A DNA stretch of 48,231 bases from JBBCJM01 sp037190175 (GCA_037190175.1 JBBCJM010000263.1:1-48231), one strand, 5' to 3'; shown: positions 9,251 through 17,976, counted from the stretch's first letter. Program-made: numbers and translations. The notes: a model not told the origin generated them from the sequence alone.

Positions 9251-9274
9251 ATCCGGCCGCGGCCGGATTTTTTT
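9251..9274 (+). terminator. Rho-independent terminator after tRNA-Ser
   Basis: A perfect palindrome, ATCCGGCC (9251-9258) with GGCCGGAT (9261-9268), is followed directly by a run of T (9268-9274). It lies 27 bases downstream of the tRNA and should end its transcript. Beyond it, to about 9508, the DNA becomes visibly AT-richer and carries no gene that I can support. Confidence 0.85.
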
Positions 9275-9508
9275 GTTGTTTTCGAGGGTTATGCGAGAGG
9301 AGCTGAGAACTGGCCCCGGCGCCAGACGGGTCGGAAGCGTTCTCTCCGGGCCCATATTCTCCGGACCTGTTGCCTGCGCCGATTTGGTGAATTTTTTCTA
9401 ACCAAATGTAATTACTAGACTTTTTGGAGTGGCGTGCTGAACACTTGGATTTCAGGGTCGCACCCCAGAAGGAACATAAATCGAACTCTGCCAGCGGTTC
9501 GCACTCCT

Positions 9509-10540
9509 CTACCCTTCAACCTGAGATGGTCCGGCCGAGACGTCCACCACGCCATCTTGCTTCCAGTCTTCGGCGTCTAGATCCCGCACACGAGCAAGGA
9601 AAACCCTGTGGAAGTCGTTGATCTTGGAGGTCAGCCACTGATGCTGGCGGGGCCAGTCTCGCTCGTCTTCCGGATCGACATTCGTCATGTAGACCGAGAT
9701 ACGGCAATCGCGCCGCGTGGGGAGTTCCTCCCACTCGAGGGGATAGCCAAGTTCCTGCTCGATGGCTTGCTGCTGTTCGTGGAGTAGGTGGAAGAAGGCC
9801 TTCGCCTGGTCGCCCGCGATGTATAGTTCCGTCCTGATCTGTCGCTTCGGGCGGATCATTACCGCTCCAAGGTTGAAGCCGGTCCGACCGATCGAGTAGC
9901 CCATCCATGACTGTGGCTGCGGTTTACGGCCACCGGAAACGGCGCCTGCAGCTTCGTCGAGCGCCTGATGAAAGGCGCCCCAATAGGCTCGCTGTTTCAC
10001 CCGCGTGTCAGACAGTTCAGCTTCGTCGATGGCTCTCGCGGCCTGCGCGACCGAGCGAGACCAGTCGTTCGGCTTGGAAACGATGTTGAACTTGGGTGCA
10101 GCGGGCGAGTCCCCGATCCTCCACAGCTCAACCTCCAATCCGAAGAACCGGAAGCTCTCGTCTGTGATCTTGTTGAGCCAGTCGAGTGTCGAACGATGCT
10201 CTTCTGTGAATCTGGCTGCAATCCATACAATCGTCACGGCTTCCAGCCCCGAGGCATACGTCAGGAGCTGCCCCAGGTGACTGTGATCCGTACGCTCAAG
10301 CTGGTTCTCGACGAGCACCCAAGCACCGGTTCCGATGTCCTTGCATAGGATGTCGGCCCGAAATGGTCCAACGGACTTCTCCTGTGCTTCCAGTTCGAGA
10401 TCAATGCTGAGCGCTTCGCCCAGTACCGTCAGGTTTTCTTCTCGCGCCAACCACGGGGTGAAGTCACTGGACTCACTCGTCCAGATATTTCGGAGATCGA
10501 CACGGGTCAGTCGACCGAGAACATTTTTGGAAGCAGTCAT
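9509..10540 (-). CDS. DUF4268 protein with PD-(D/E)XK nuclease-like N-terminus
   Basis: A 343-aa cytoplasmic protein. The N-terminal half has the layout of a PD-(D/E)XK fold: FRADILC (about residue 61) followed by WVLVENQLE (about 75), an E-x-Q variant of the E-x-K signature, then HLGQLLTYASG. The C-terminal part (about 205-330: ELYIAGDQAKAFFHLL, YPLEWEELPTRRDCRISVY) resembles DUF4268. It starts 13 bases after the stop of hsdR and is the last gene of the restriction operon. DUF4268 proteins are known from defence contexts; a nuclease role is inferred from the motif. Its codons are more AT-rich at third positions than those of hsdR and hsdM, suggesting a separate origin. Confidence 0.75.
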   Translation of the reverse strand: MTASKNVLGRLTRVDLRNIWTSESSDFTPWLAREENLTVLGEALSIDLELEAQEKSVGPFRADILCKDIGTGAWVLVENQLERTDHSHLGQLLTYASGLEAVTIVWIAARFTEEHRSTLDWLNKITDESFRFFGLEVELWRIGDSPAAPKFNIVSKPNDWSRSVAQAARAIDEAELSDTRVKQRAYWGAFHQALDEAAGAVSGGRKPQPQSWMGYSIGRTGFNLGAVMIRPKRQIRTELYIAGDQAKAFFHLLHEQQQAIEQELGYPLEWEELPTRRDCRISVYMTNVDPEDERDWPRQHQWLTSKINDFHRVFLARVRDLDAEDWKQDGVVDVSAGPSQVEG

Positions 10541-10553
10541 CTACTTTAAGCCC

Positions 10554-13517
10554 TCAATAATATTCGCGAATGTAGCCGTATGCCTTCTCGAACAGCTCTG
10601 CGTCCTGGTGCAGCTTGTAGCGAAAGAGCGTCTGGCGAAGCGCCTTCTTGACCTCGCGTTCTCCTGCGTGCGTGGCTTGCCAGCCGTCGAACCTGACTGC
10701 GCGCACGATCTCGTCGATATCGTCCACGACCCGCTTGACCATCACAGGCGTGTCGCCGTTCCGTGCTTCCTCGAACAGCTCGGTCAACGCCGCCTTGCCC
10801 CGGTCGATGTCCTCTTCCTCTGGCGTCTCGCGCTCGGTCTTCACCACGTCTTTCGCCAGCGCCAGAAGCTCCTTCAGGAAGTCGATTGACAGCAGGAGAC
10901 CCTGCTGGTGCCGGTTCTTCAGGTCCTCCAGGCGCTCGCCCAGCGCCTTGAACTTCGGATTCCCCGCATGCTTTCGTAGGCGGCCCGCCAGCTTGACCGA
11001 GATTTCCTTGGCCTTCTTTTCCGGGTCAGGGTTGCCGAGGACCGCTTCGAGCAGTTCGGCATCCAGAACCAGCGTATCGAGATCATCCCGCACCGCATCC
11101 ACATGGACGTTCTCGTGGATCAGCTCGATGGTCTTGGCGCCCAGCCGATGCCAAAGCAGCCGCCCTGTGCCGCTGGAGGGCTTCAGCGACTCGTAGACCT
11201 GCGCCAGCCAGCGATAATCGGTCTCGTACTGCGTCAGCACCGGATCGGGCGACAGGGCCTCCCAGATCCGCGCGAGCACGCTGAAGTCGGCCGCAAAGGC
11301 GTCGCGCAGGTCGTTGTTCGGGATGCACTCCTGCGCGGCGATCAGGCCCTCGTAGCCGGTCAGGCTCCGGTCCACGCCCGCAAAATAGGCCAGGCACTTC
11401 TGCAGCGCGGTCGGCAGGGCGTTGATCAGCTCGGCGATGTTCGACACCGCCTTTTGCACGCCTTCCTCGTCGAACTTCAGCGCCTGCGCCACGTCGTCGA
11501 AGATGCCGAGGTAGTCGACGATCAGGCCATGCGTCTTCTGCTCGCCATAGGGACGGTTGGTCCGGCAGATCGCCTGCAAGAGCGTGTGGTCGCGCAGCGG
11601 CTTGTCCAGATACATCGTCTGCAGGATCGGCGCATCGAAGCCGGTCAGCAGCTTTGACGTCACGATGATGATCTTCAGCGGGTCCTTCGGATCGCGGAAC
11701 CGGTCGAGCAGCTTCTCCTCGGCATCGCGGTCGCGCTTGAAGGCCGCATATTCCGGCTCGCCGCTGTTGACCGAGATCACCACGTCCGAAACCTCAGGCG
11801 GCAAGTGGCGGTCGAGTTCCTGCTTGTAGAGCAGACAGCTTTCGCGGTCGAAGGTCACGACCTGCGCGCCAAAGCCGTTCGGGGCGACCTTCTCCTGGAA
11901 GTGCTTGGCGATGTCGTCGCAGATCGCGCGGATGCGTTCGGGCGCCTTGACCAGGATCGACATCTTGGCCGCCGCCTTGCCCAGCCGATCCCGGTCCTCG
12001 TCGGTCAGACCTTGCGTCAGCTCAGCGTAGGCCTCCTCGATGGCCTTCTGGTCGATGTGCAGGTCCACCAGCCGCGGCTCGAAATGCAGCTCCTTCGTCG
12101 CCCCGTCGCGGATCGAGTCGTTCAGGCCGTAGCGGCTCATGTAGCCACCTTCGTCCGTGTCAGCCCCGAAGGCGTAGAAGGTGTTCTTGTCGGCGCGGTT
12201 GATGGGCGTGCCGGTCAGGCCGAACAGGAACGCGTTCGGCAATGCTTCGCGCATCTTGCGGCCCAGATCGCCTTCCTGTGTGCGGTGCGCCTCGTCTACC
12301 AGCACGATGATGTTGTCGCGGTCGTTCAGCACGCCGTCCGCCTCGGCGAACTTGTGGATCGTAGTGATGACCACCTTCCGCGCGTCCTTGCCCAGCAGAT
12401 CGGCGAGTTCCTTGCGGCTTTCCGTGCGCACCATGTTGGCCATGTCGGCGGCATAGAAGGTGCCCGAGATCTGGCTGTCGAGGTCGATGCGGTCCACCAC
12501 GATCAGCACCGTGGGGTTCTTCAGCGCCGGGTGCAGCCGCAGCTTGCGCGCGGCGAACAGCATCAGCAGTGATTTGCCCGACCCCTGGAAATGCCAGATC
12601 AGCCCCTTGCGCGGCTGGCCCGCCACGACCCGCGCGACGATCTTGTTGACGCCGTCCACCTGCTGATAGCGGGCGATGATCTTGATGCGGTGCTTGCCCT
12701 TCTGCGTCGCGAACGCGGTGAAGCTGTCGAGCATGTCGAGCACCATCGCCGGGCGCAGCATCGAGGTGGCGGCCTTTTCCACAGCGCCCATCGTCTGCGG
12801 CCCCTCTCCGTCACGCCAGGGGCCCCACATGTCGACCGGCATCCGGACGGAGCCATAGCGGAACTCCTTGCCCTCGGTCGCCACGGAAAAGACGTTGGGC
12901 ACGAACAGCTCCGGCACGTTCTTCTCGTAGTCGTCATGCACCTGCAACGCGGCGTCGAGCCAGCTTTGGCTGGACCGCACCGGCGTCTTGGCCTCGATCA
13001 GGACCAGCGGAATGCCGTTGACCAGCAGCACCAGATCGGCGCGTTTTTCGGTCTTGCCCGCCCGGATGGTGAACTGCTGGGTGACGACGAAGCTGTTCTT
13101 CTCGATCTCGTCAAAGTCGATCAGGCGGATGGTGACGTGTTCGCCATTCGCGCCAAAGGGCATCGAGCGTTCGCCCAGCAGCCACGCGGCGAATTCCTCG
13201 TTCGCCTTCACCAGCCCGTCCGACCGTGCGCCCATGACGATGGCGCGCAGGCGGTAGAGCACGTCATCAGCGCGGCCGGGGTGGGCGGCGATGTCGGGGT
13301 TCAGGCGGATCAAGGCGTCGCGCAGGTGGGGTTCGACCAGCACCTCTTGCGGCTGGCGGGGAAGGTCGGCGGGGGTGACGTAATGCCAGCCGAGACCCGC
13401 GATCCTGCCGCCCGTGCGGGCCAGGCCGATGGAAAGCTGCGCCGGGCGGGCGGAGGCTGAGCCCGCGAGAAGGTCGCGCAGATGGGCTTCAACGGTGTTG
13501 GCTTCGGTGAAGGTCAT
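10554..13517 (-). CDS. hsdR: Type I restriction endonuclease, R subunit
   Basis: A 987-aa ATP-dependent translocase and nuclease, the cutting subunit of the type I complex. The N-terminal nuclease domain shows LVLIEAKTP (about residue 169, E-x-K). The SF2 motor follows with Walker A QGSGKSLLM (about 313), DEAH in VLVDEAHRTQEGD (about 405) and FGLTGTPI (about 430); the second RecA domain has TGFDAPIL and a CRTNRPYG motif-VI-like segment (about 630-660). The helical C-terminus (about 750-985) would contact the methylase. The start is the ATG at 13517, which overlaps the TGA of hsdS (TGATG); an in-frame TTG one codon upstream is less likely. The gene appears intact. Confidence 0.95.
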   Translation of the reverse strand: MTFTEANTVEAHLRDLLAGSASARPAQLSIGLARTGGRIAGLGWHYVTPADLPRQPQEVLVEPHLRDALIRLNPDIAAHPGRADDVLYRLRAIVMGARSDGLVKANEEFAAWLLGERSMPFGANGEHVTIRLIDFDEIEKNSFVVTQQFTIRAGKTEKRADLVLLVNGIPLVLIEAKTPVRSSQSWLDAALQVHDDYEKNVPELFVPNVFSVATEGKEFRYGSVRMPVDMWGPWRDGEGPQTMGAVEKAATSMLRPAMVLDMLDSFTAFATQKGKHRIKIIARYQQVDGVNKIVARVVAGQPRKGLIWHFQGSGKSLLMLFAARKLRLHPALKNPTVLIVVDRIDLDSQISGTFYAADMANMVRTESRKELADLLGKDARKVVITTIHKFAEADGVLNDRDNIIVLVDEAHRTQEGDLGRKMREALPNAFLFGLTGTPINRADKNTFYAFGADTDEGGYMSRYGLNDSIRDGATKELHFEPRLVDLHIDQKAIEEAYAELTQGLTDEDRDRLGKAAAKMSILVKAPERIRAICDDIAKHFQEKVAPNGFGAQVVTFDRESCLLYKQELDRHLPPEVSDVVISVNSGEPEYAAFKRDRDAEEKLLDRFRDPKDPLKIIIVTSKLLTGFDAPILQTMYLDKPLRDHTLLQAICRTNRPYGEQKTHGLIVDYLGIFDDVAQALKFDEEGVQKAVSNIAELINALPTALQKCLAYFAGVDRSLTGYEGLIAAQECIPNNDLRDAFAADFSVLARIWEALSPDPVLTQYETDYRWLAQVYESLKPSSGTGRLLWHRLGAKTIELIHENVHVDAVRDDLDTLVLDAELLEAVLGNPDPEKKAKEISVKLAGRLRKHAGNPKFKALGERLEDLKNRHQQGLLLSIDFLKELLALAKDVVKTERETPEEEDIDRGKAALTELFEEARNGDTPVMVKRVVDDIDEIVRAVRFDGWQATHAGEREVKKALRQTLFRYKLHQDAELFEKAYGYIREYY

Positions 13518-14707
13518 CAATTATGCCCCGCCAATTCAGAGAGCCCATGCTTCTTGAGCGCAAAAAGAGAAACCCTGCGGCTCCGGAGCAGGCCAAGCGC
13601 GTGATTCACAGTCTCGAGTTGACCCACGACAAGTTTCTGCTCAGCGACACTCGGCAACGGCACCTGCACGGCGTTCATGGTTTCAATACCAAGTGTAGGA
13701 ACGCCACTGTTGCTGTTCATCGCGCGCTGGATCTCACCCATGAACGAAGCTGATCGGGTCAACCAAAGAAGGAACTGACGCGTAATCTCGGTGCCTCTTG
13801 GCTTCATGATTACGATGGTATGTGAGAAGCACTTTTCATCGCGACCGTAATATCGCGAGAGTCCCAAAACGCCTTTTCGAGCAAATACAACGTCGAGTTC
13901 ATCAAAGCCACATCTTGCCTTCTGTTCGGCAAAGGTGGATGCGGGAACGCGTTTACACCCTACATAGTCGTAACCATCCTCGCCAACGAAGTCCTGTGTT
14001 GAAACTAGCGGCACCCCTTCTTCGACATAGTCCGGATAGCGATGCGATGGGTTCGGATCGAGAATAGTGACCACATCCCCAAACCTAACAATGGGCAACC
14101 CGCGGCTCTTTGCCGTTGAGATCGCCGGAATGGCCTCAATAAGCATCGAGCGCAGTAGCTCTTCGCCGCTTTCTGTCGCAAGTTGACAGGCATTCAGCGC
14201 AGCTTCGCTTGCGGACAGCGCCTCCACCACCCGCGCCTGCTCCTGGATCGGCGGCAGCAGGAAATTCTCCGCCGCCAGCGCCTTCCAGTTGATCGTAGGC
14301 GACAGCGACCCGACCGAGATGCTCAGGGCCCGTTCCATAAACAGGTCGCTCTGCATGAAGAAGGGCAGGAACTCGGGCAGCACCGCGCCAGGCTTGGCGC
14401 GGAGCACCATGGCATGTGCCGAACAGATGCCCTCGAAATCCGCCACCGCGACCTTGCGCTGATAGACCCGGCGTTTGCCAAAGATGATGTCGCCCGGCTG
14501 AAACCGCAGCTTCGTCGATTCCACATCCGTGGGCTCGCCCCAGCGCCGGATGCGCAGGCTGTCGGGATCAAGGTGTTCCAGCCCGACATAGCGTTCCACC
14601 CCGGCCTCGGCTGGGTTGTCGACCCGGTCGTTGATCTGCGTGGCGATCTGGTCGAACCGCACGCGCGTCCACCCCGCCTTGGATATCGGCCGCTCAAGCA
14701 TCGGCAT
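13517..14707 (-). CDS. hsdS: Type I restriction-modification specificity subunit
   Basis: A DNA-recognition subunit of 396 aa with two target recognition domains (about 10-150 and 195-350), each followed by a conserved helical spacer: LPPIQEQARVVEALSASEAAL near 160 and VPLPSVAEQKLVVGQLETV near 355. It should hold two HsdM proteins and read both halves of a bipartite target. ATGs at 14707 and 14701 are both possible; either start overlaps the end of the second hsdM. Base composition changes sharply inside the gene at about 14205: the N-terminal half is GC-rich like hsdM, while the C-terminal half is much AT-richer. This suggests that the second recognition domain was exchanged. Confidence 0.92.
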   Translation of the reverse strand: MPMLERPISKAGWTRVRFDQIATQINDRVDNPAEAGVERYVGLEHLDPDSLRIRRWGEPTDVESTKLRFQPGDIIFGKRRVYQRKVAVADFEGICSAHAMVLRAKPGAVLPEFLPFFMQSDLFMERALSISVGSLSPTINWKALAAENFLLPPIQEQARVVEALSASEAALNACQLATESGEELLRSMLIEAIPAISTAKSRGLPIVRFGDVVTILDPNPSHRYPDYVEEGVPLVSTQDFVGEDGYDYVGCKRVPASTFAEQKARCGFDELDVVFARKGVLGLSRYYGRDEKCFSHTIVIMKPRGTEITRQFLLWLTRSASFMGEIQRAMNSNSGVPTLGIETMNAVQVPLPSVAEQKLVVGQLETVNHALGLLRSRRVSLFALKKHGLSELAGHN

Positions 14708-16193
14708 CCTCCGCAGGCGTCAGGCCATCGAGCATGTCCACCAGCGCGTCCATGCCCGTCCAGAACTCGCGACCTTCCTCATCAAACGCCGCCCAGGTCG
14801 CCGCCAGCGTGGCGCCGCCCGCCACCGCCGCCTTGGGCCGCTTCACATAGCGGGCAATCGACAGGTTGCCGTTGGCCGCCAGCACATCGGCCACGTCCGC
14901 CACCGCGGCAAAGCCGGGCTCACCCTCAAAGGCGTGATAGGCAGACAGGATGCGCGCCTGATGTTCGGGGCGCAGAAAGCTTTGCGCCCGTTCGCGCGCA
15001 ATCTCGGCCACCGCGTCGATGAACAGGATGCGCCCCTTGCGCGCCACGGGCTTCTGCGACCGGCAGATCACCACGCAGGCCTCCATCGGCGAGTTGTAGA
15101 ACAGCCCCGGCCCCAGCCCCAGCACGCATTCGACCCGGTCGGATTCCACCAGCCTGCGCCGCATCTCGGCCTCTTCGTTGCGGAACAGCACGCCATGTGG
15201 AAACAGGATCGCGCAGCGCCCGGTCTTCGGGTGCATCGACGACAGGATGTGCTGGAAGAAGGCGTAGTCCGCCCGCCCCTGCGGCGGGGTGCCAAGGAAG
15301 TTGCGCCCCCAGGCATCCTGCTCCCACGCGCCGCGGTTCCATTTCTTGATCGAATAGGGCGGATTGGCCAGGACCACGTCGAAGGTCCGCAGCCGGTCGC
15401 CCTGCACGAAGGCGGGCATGGCCAGCGTGTTGCCGCTGGCGATGTGGAAATCGTCCACGCCATGGATGACCAGGTTCATCCGCGCGATGGCGGCGGTGAT
15501 GGTGATCAGCTCCTGCCCGTATAGGCCGGTGGTGCGGATGTCGCCGCCGCGCCGCTTCACCTCGGCAAGGCACGAGATCAGCATGCCCCCGGTGCCGGAG
15601 GTCGGGTCATAGATGCTCTCGCCGGGCTGGGGTTCCAGCATCTGCGCCATCAGATGGACGAGGGTGCGATTGGTGTAGAACTCCTGCGCGGTGTGGCCGC
15701 TGTCGTCGGCGAATTTCTTGATCAGGTATTCGTAGCCGTTCCCGAGCTCGTCCTCGGGCACGGCGGCCAGGGTCAGGTCGTGTTTGGAGAAGTGTTCGAT
15801 CAGGTTCTTCAACGTGCTGTCCGGCATCTGGGCCTTGTCGGTCCAGTTCGCGTTGCCGAAGACGCCCTGCAGGCGTTCCGGGTTCGCGGCTTCGATCGCA
15901 AGGAACGCCGACAGCAGCGCCCGGCCGACATCGCGCGGTGCAGCACGCACATCATTCCAGTGCGCGCCTTCCGGGATCACGAAGCGGTCGTTGGCGGTGG
16001 CCGTGGCGTAGCCCTCGTCCCCGGTTTCATCGAGGGCTTCCTGGTAGTCCTCGTCCCAGACGTCGGACAGGCGTTTGAAGAACAACAGCGGGAAGATGTA
16101 TTGCTTGTAGTCGCTGGCATCAATGAGACCGCGCAGCAAGGTGGCCGCGCCCCAGAGATAGCTTTCGAGTTCGCGCTGGGTCAGCCCGCTCAT
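14694..16193 (-). CDS. hsdM: Type I DNA methyltransferase subunit, second copy (M2)
   Basis: A SAM-dependent N6-adenine methyltransferase subunit (499 aa). It has the N-terminal HsdM helical domain (LWGAATLLRG, FPLLFFKRLSDVWDED), the SAM-binding motif I DPTSGTGGML (about residue 200) and the catalytic motif IV ANPPYS (about 275). The start at 16193 is chosen because its ATG overlaps the TGA of the upstream hsdM (ATGA); a GTG three codons further up has no advantage. It is a clear but well-diverged paralogue of the neighbouring hsdM: NPPY instead of NPPF, and DPTSGTGG instead of DPACGTGG. Both copies look catalytically complete. Two intact hsdM genes for one hsdS is unusual. Confidence 0.93.
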   Translation of the reverse strand: MSGLTQRELESYLWGAATLLRGLIDASDYKQYIFPLLFFKRLSDVWDEDYQEALDETGDEGYATATANDRFVIPEGAHWNDVRAAPRDVGRALLSAFLAIEAANPERLQGVFGNANWTDKAQMPDSTLKNLIEHFSKHDLTLAAVPEDELGNGYEYLIKKFADDSGHTAQEFYTNRTLVHLMAQMLEPQPGESIYDPTSGTGGMLISCLAEVKRRGGDIRTTGLYGQELITITAAIARMNLVIHGVDDFHIASGNTLAMPAFVQGDRLRTFDVVLANPPYSIKKWNRGAWEQDAWGRNFLGTPPQGRADYAFFQHILSSMHPKTGRCAILFPHGVLFRNEEAEMRRRLVESDRVECVLGLGPGLFYNSPMEACVVICRSQKPVARKGRILFIDAVAEIARERAQSFLRPEHQARILSAYHAFEGEPGFAAVADVADVLAANGNLSIARYVKRPKAAVAGGATLAATWAAFDEEGREFWTGMDALVDMLDGLTPAEDADA

Positions 16194-17701
16194 TGCAGCC
16201 ACCCCCCTTCGACCAGCACCTTGCGCAGGTGGTCCTCGGCTTCCCGGGCGTCGGCCAGCGCGGTCTTGAAGGCATCGACGGCCTCGGGCAGCGGCGGGAT
16301 GTCCTGGCCGATGGGCGGCAGGACGTAACGCGAGATGTTCAGCGTCCAGCCTTCCTTCTTGATCTCGTCCAGCGTCGCCACCTTGGCGCGATCCTCAACA
16401 TTCTCGAAGGCGCGGTACCAGGCGACGATCTGGTCGCTGTGCTCCTGATCGAGGAAGTTCTGCGCCCGTCCTTTGCGGAACAGGCTGGAGGCGTCGATGA
16501 TCAGGACCTTGTTCTTGCGGGTTTCGGGCTTTTTGCGCCGCAGAATCATGACGCACCCGGCCAGCTGCGTGCCGTAGAACAGGTTCGGTGCGAGGCCGAT
16601 GACAGCATCCACCATGTCCTTTTGCAGCAGCGCCTGTCGGATCGAACCCTCGGCCGACTTGCGGAACAGCGCGCCCTGCGGCAGGACTACGGCCATGCGG
16701 CTGTTCCCGGTGGGCGCCATCGACGCGATCATGTGCTGGACGAAGGCATAGTCGCCGTAGCTTTCGGGCGGGATGCCGTACTGGGCCCGGCCCCAGGGGT
16801 CGGCCTCCCACAGGTCACGCCCCCATTCCTTGAGCGAGAACGGTGGGTTCGCGATGACGCAGTCGAAGGTGGCGAGACCGCCGGTGCTGGAATCCGTGAA
16901 GGCCGGGTTCCGCAATGTGTCCTCACGGGCCACCTGGAAATCCTCGATCCCGTGCAGGACGAGGTTCATCCGCGCGATCGCAGCGGTGGTCAGGTTCTTC
17001 TCCTGGCCATAGATCTTGCCGTAGAAGGTGCGCGGATCGCCGCCCTTGCGCATCACGTGCTCGATGGCCCCGAGCAGCATGCCGCCCGTGCCGCATGCGG
17101 GATCGTAGATGCTCTCACCTTCCTTCGGGTCGAGGATCTCGACCATCATGCGCACGACACTGCGCGGGGTGTAGAATTCGCCTGCCTTGTTTCGGCGGGT
17201 GACGTCGGCGAACTTGCCCACCAGATATTCGTAGGCGTCGCCCAGCACGTCGGTGCTGACGGTGGTGTTGCCGAGCCCGATCTCAGAGAACCCCTCGATC
17301 AGATCCTTCAGCAACTCGTCGGAGAACTTCTCCTTGTTGCCCCAGTCCGCCGAACCGAATACGCGGAACAGCGTGTCCGGATTGGCCCGCTCGATCTCGT
17401 GCATGGCCTTCTGGAGAGCCGCGCCGACGTTGGCAGGAACTTCTCTGATGTCGTTCCAGTGACAGCCTTCAGGAAGCACGAACCGGTGCACCTCCGGAAA
17501 CAGGGAGGGGTCCGCTTCGCCATAGATCTCCCGAGCCTCAGCCGTTTCTTCGTCCCAGACGTCGGAGATGCGTTTGAAAAAGAGCAAGGGAAGGATGTAG
17601 CCCTTCCAATCCGTGCGATCGACGGCGGAACCGCGAAGAGTATTCGCGGCGTCCCACATTGCAGATTTCAGTTGCAGTCCATTGTTCAACGAATCGTTCA
17701 T
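16190..17701 (-). CDS. hsdM: Type I DNA methyltransferase subunit, first copy (M1)
   Basis: A 503-aa HsdM protein: N-terminal helical domain with SAMWDAANTLRG and LPLLFFKRISDVWDEE, motif I DPACGTGGML (about residue 207) and motif IV ANPPFS (about 285), then the C-terminal tail that normally contacts HsdS. It should methylate adenine in the target read by HsdS. Its ATG overlaps the TGA of the Phd-like gene (ATGA at 17701-17698), and its own TGA overlaps the start of the second hsdM, so the whole set is translationally coupled. The tail sequence differs completely from that of M2, consistent with the two occupying non-equivalent positions in the complex. Confidence 0.94.
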   Translation of the reverse strand: MNDSLNNGLQLKSAMWDAANTLRGSAVDRTDWKGYILPLLFFKRISDVWDEETAEAREIYGEADPSLFPEVHRFVLPEGCHWNDIREVPANVGAALQKAMHEIERANPDTLFRVFGSADWGNKEKFSDELLKDLIEGFSEIGLGNTTVSTDVLGDAYEYLVGKFADVTRRNKAGEFYTPRSVVRMMVEILDPKEGESIYDPACGTGGMLLGAIEHVMRKGGDPRTFYGKIYGQEKNLTTAAIARMNLVLHGIEDFQVAREDTLRNPAFTDSSTGGLATFDCVIANPPFSLKEWGRDLWEADPWGRAQYGIPPESYGDYAFVQHMIASMAPTGNSRMAVVLPQGALFRKSAEGSIRQALLQKDMVDAVIGLAPNLFYGTQLAGCVMILRRKKPETRKNKVLIIDASSLFRKGRAQNFLDQEHSDQIVAWYRAFENVEDRAKVATLDEIKKEGWTLNISRYVLPPIGQDIPPLPEAVDAFKTALADAREAEDHLRKVLVEGGWLQ

Positions 17702-17895
17702 TCTTCACTCTGGGCGCCGCCGGGGGCGTTGGGGGCTGCGCCGGCCTCAACCGCCTTCAGCCGTTCATATTCCTCGACAGCCAACACGACGACGACAGTC
17801 CGCCCGTGCTTGGCCACCGCCACCGGCTCGGCCCGGGCGAGATCGATCAAGCGACCGAAGCCGTACTTGGCGTCTTTCGCGCTCAGGGTCTGCAT
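17698..17895 (-). CDS. Phd/YefM-family antitoxin-like DNA-binding protein without a toxin
   Basis: A 65-aa protein with the Phd/YefM pattern: MQTLSAKDAKYGFGRLIDLARAEP, then VAVAKHGRTVVVVLAVEEYERL. This fold binds palindromic operators and in toxin-antitoxin pairs also neutralises a Doc- or RelE-type toxin through a C-terminal tail. Here the tail is short and rich in Ala, Pro and Gly (EAGAAPNAPGGAQSEE), and the next gene is hsdM, overlapping by ATGA, not a toxin. The start at 17895 is preceded by GGGGA. The palindrome at 17928-17940 sits just upstream. The likely role is autoregulator of the restriction operon; a lone antitoxin left after toxin loss is the alternative. Confidence 0.82.
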   Translation of the reverse strand: MQTLSAKDAKYGFGRLIDLARAEPVAVAKHGRTVVVVLAVEEYERLKAVEAGAAPNAPGGAQSEE

Positions 17896-17927
17896 GGAAT
17901 GGTCCCCGCTATGCTGTCGGCGATTTT

Positions 17928-17976
17928 GGCCAAATTGGCCCAGGACGCAATAGCAGCAATCACCCGAAATGATCAA
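17928..17976 (-). promoter_or_regulatory. Promoter and palindromic operator of the restriction operon
   Basis: On the minus strand TTGATC (complement of 17971-17976) and TATTGC (complement of 17947-17952) are spaced by 18 bases, like -35 and -10 boxes. Just downstream lies a palindrome, GGCCAA (17928-17933), one base, TTGGCC (17935-17940), 32 bases before the start of the Phd-like gene. A Phd-family protein binding there would block initiation, giving negative autoregulation of all six genes. The boxes are moderate matches. Confidence 0.45.

Noticed and set aside
9382..9407. ATTTGGT...ACCAAAT inverted repeat after tRNA-Ser as a terminator
   Set aside because: No T run follows on either strand at the right place; the AT-rich loop explains much of the symmetry.
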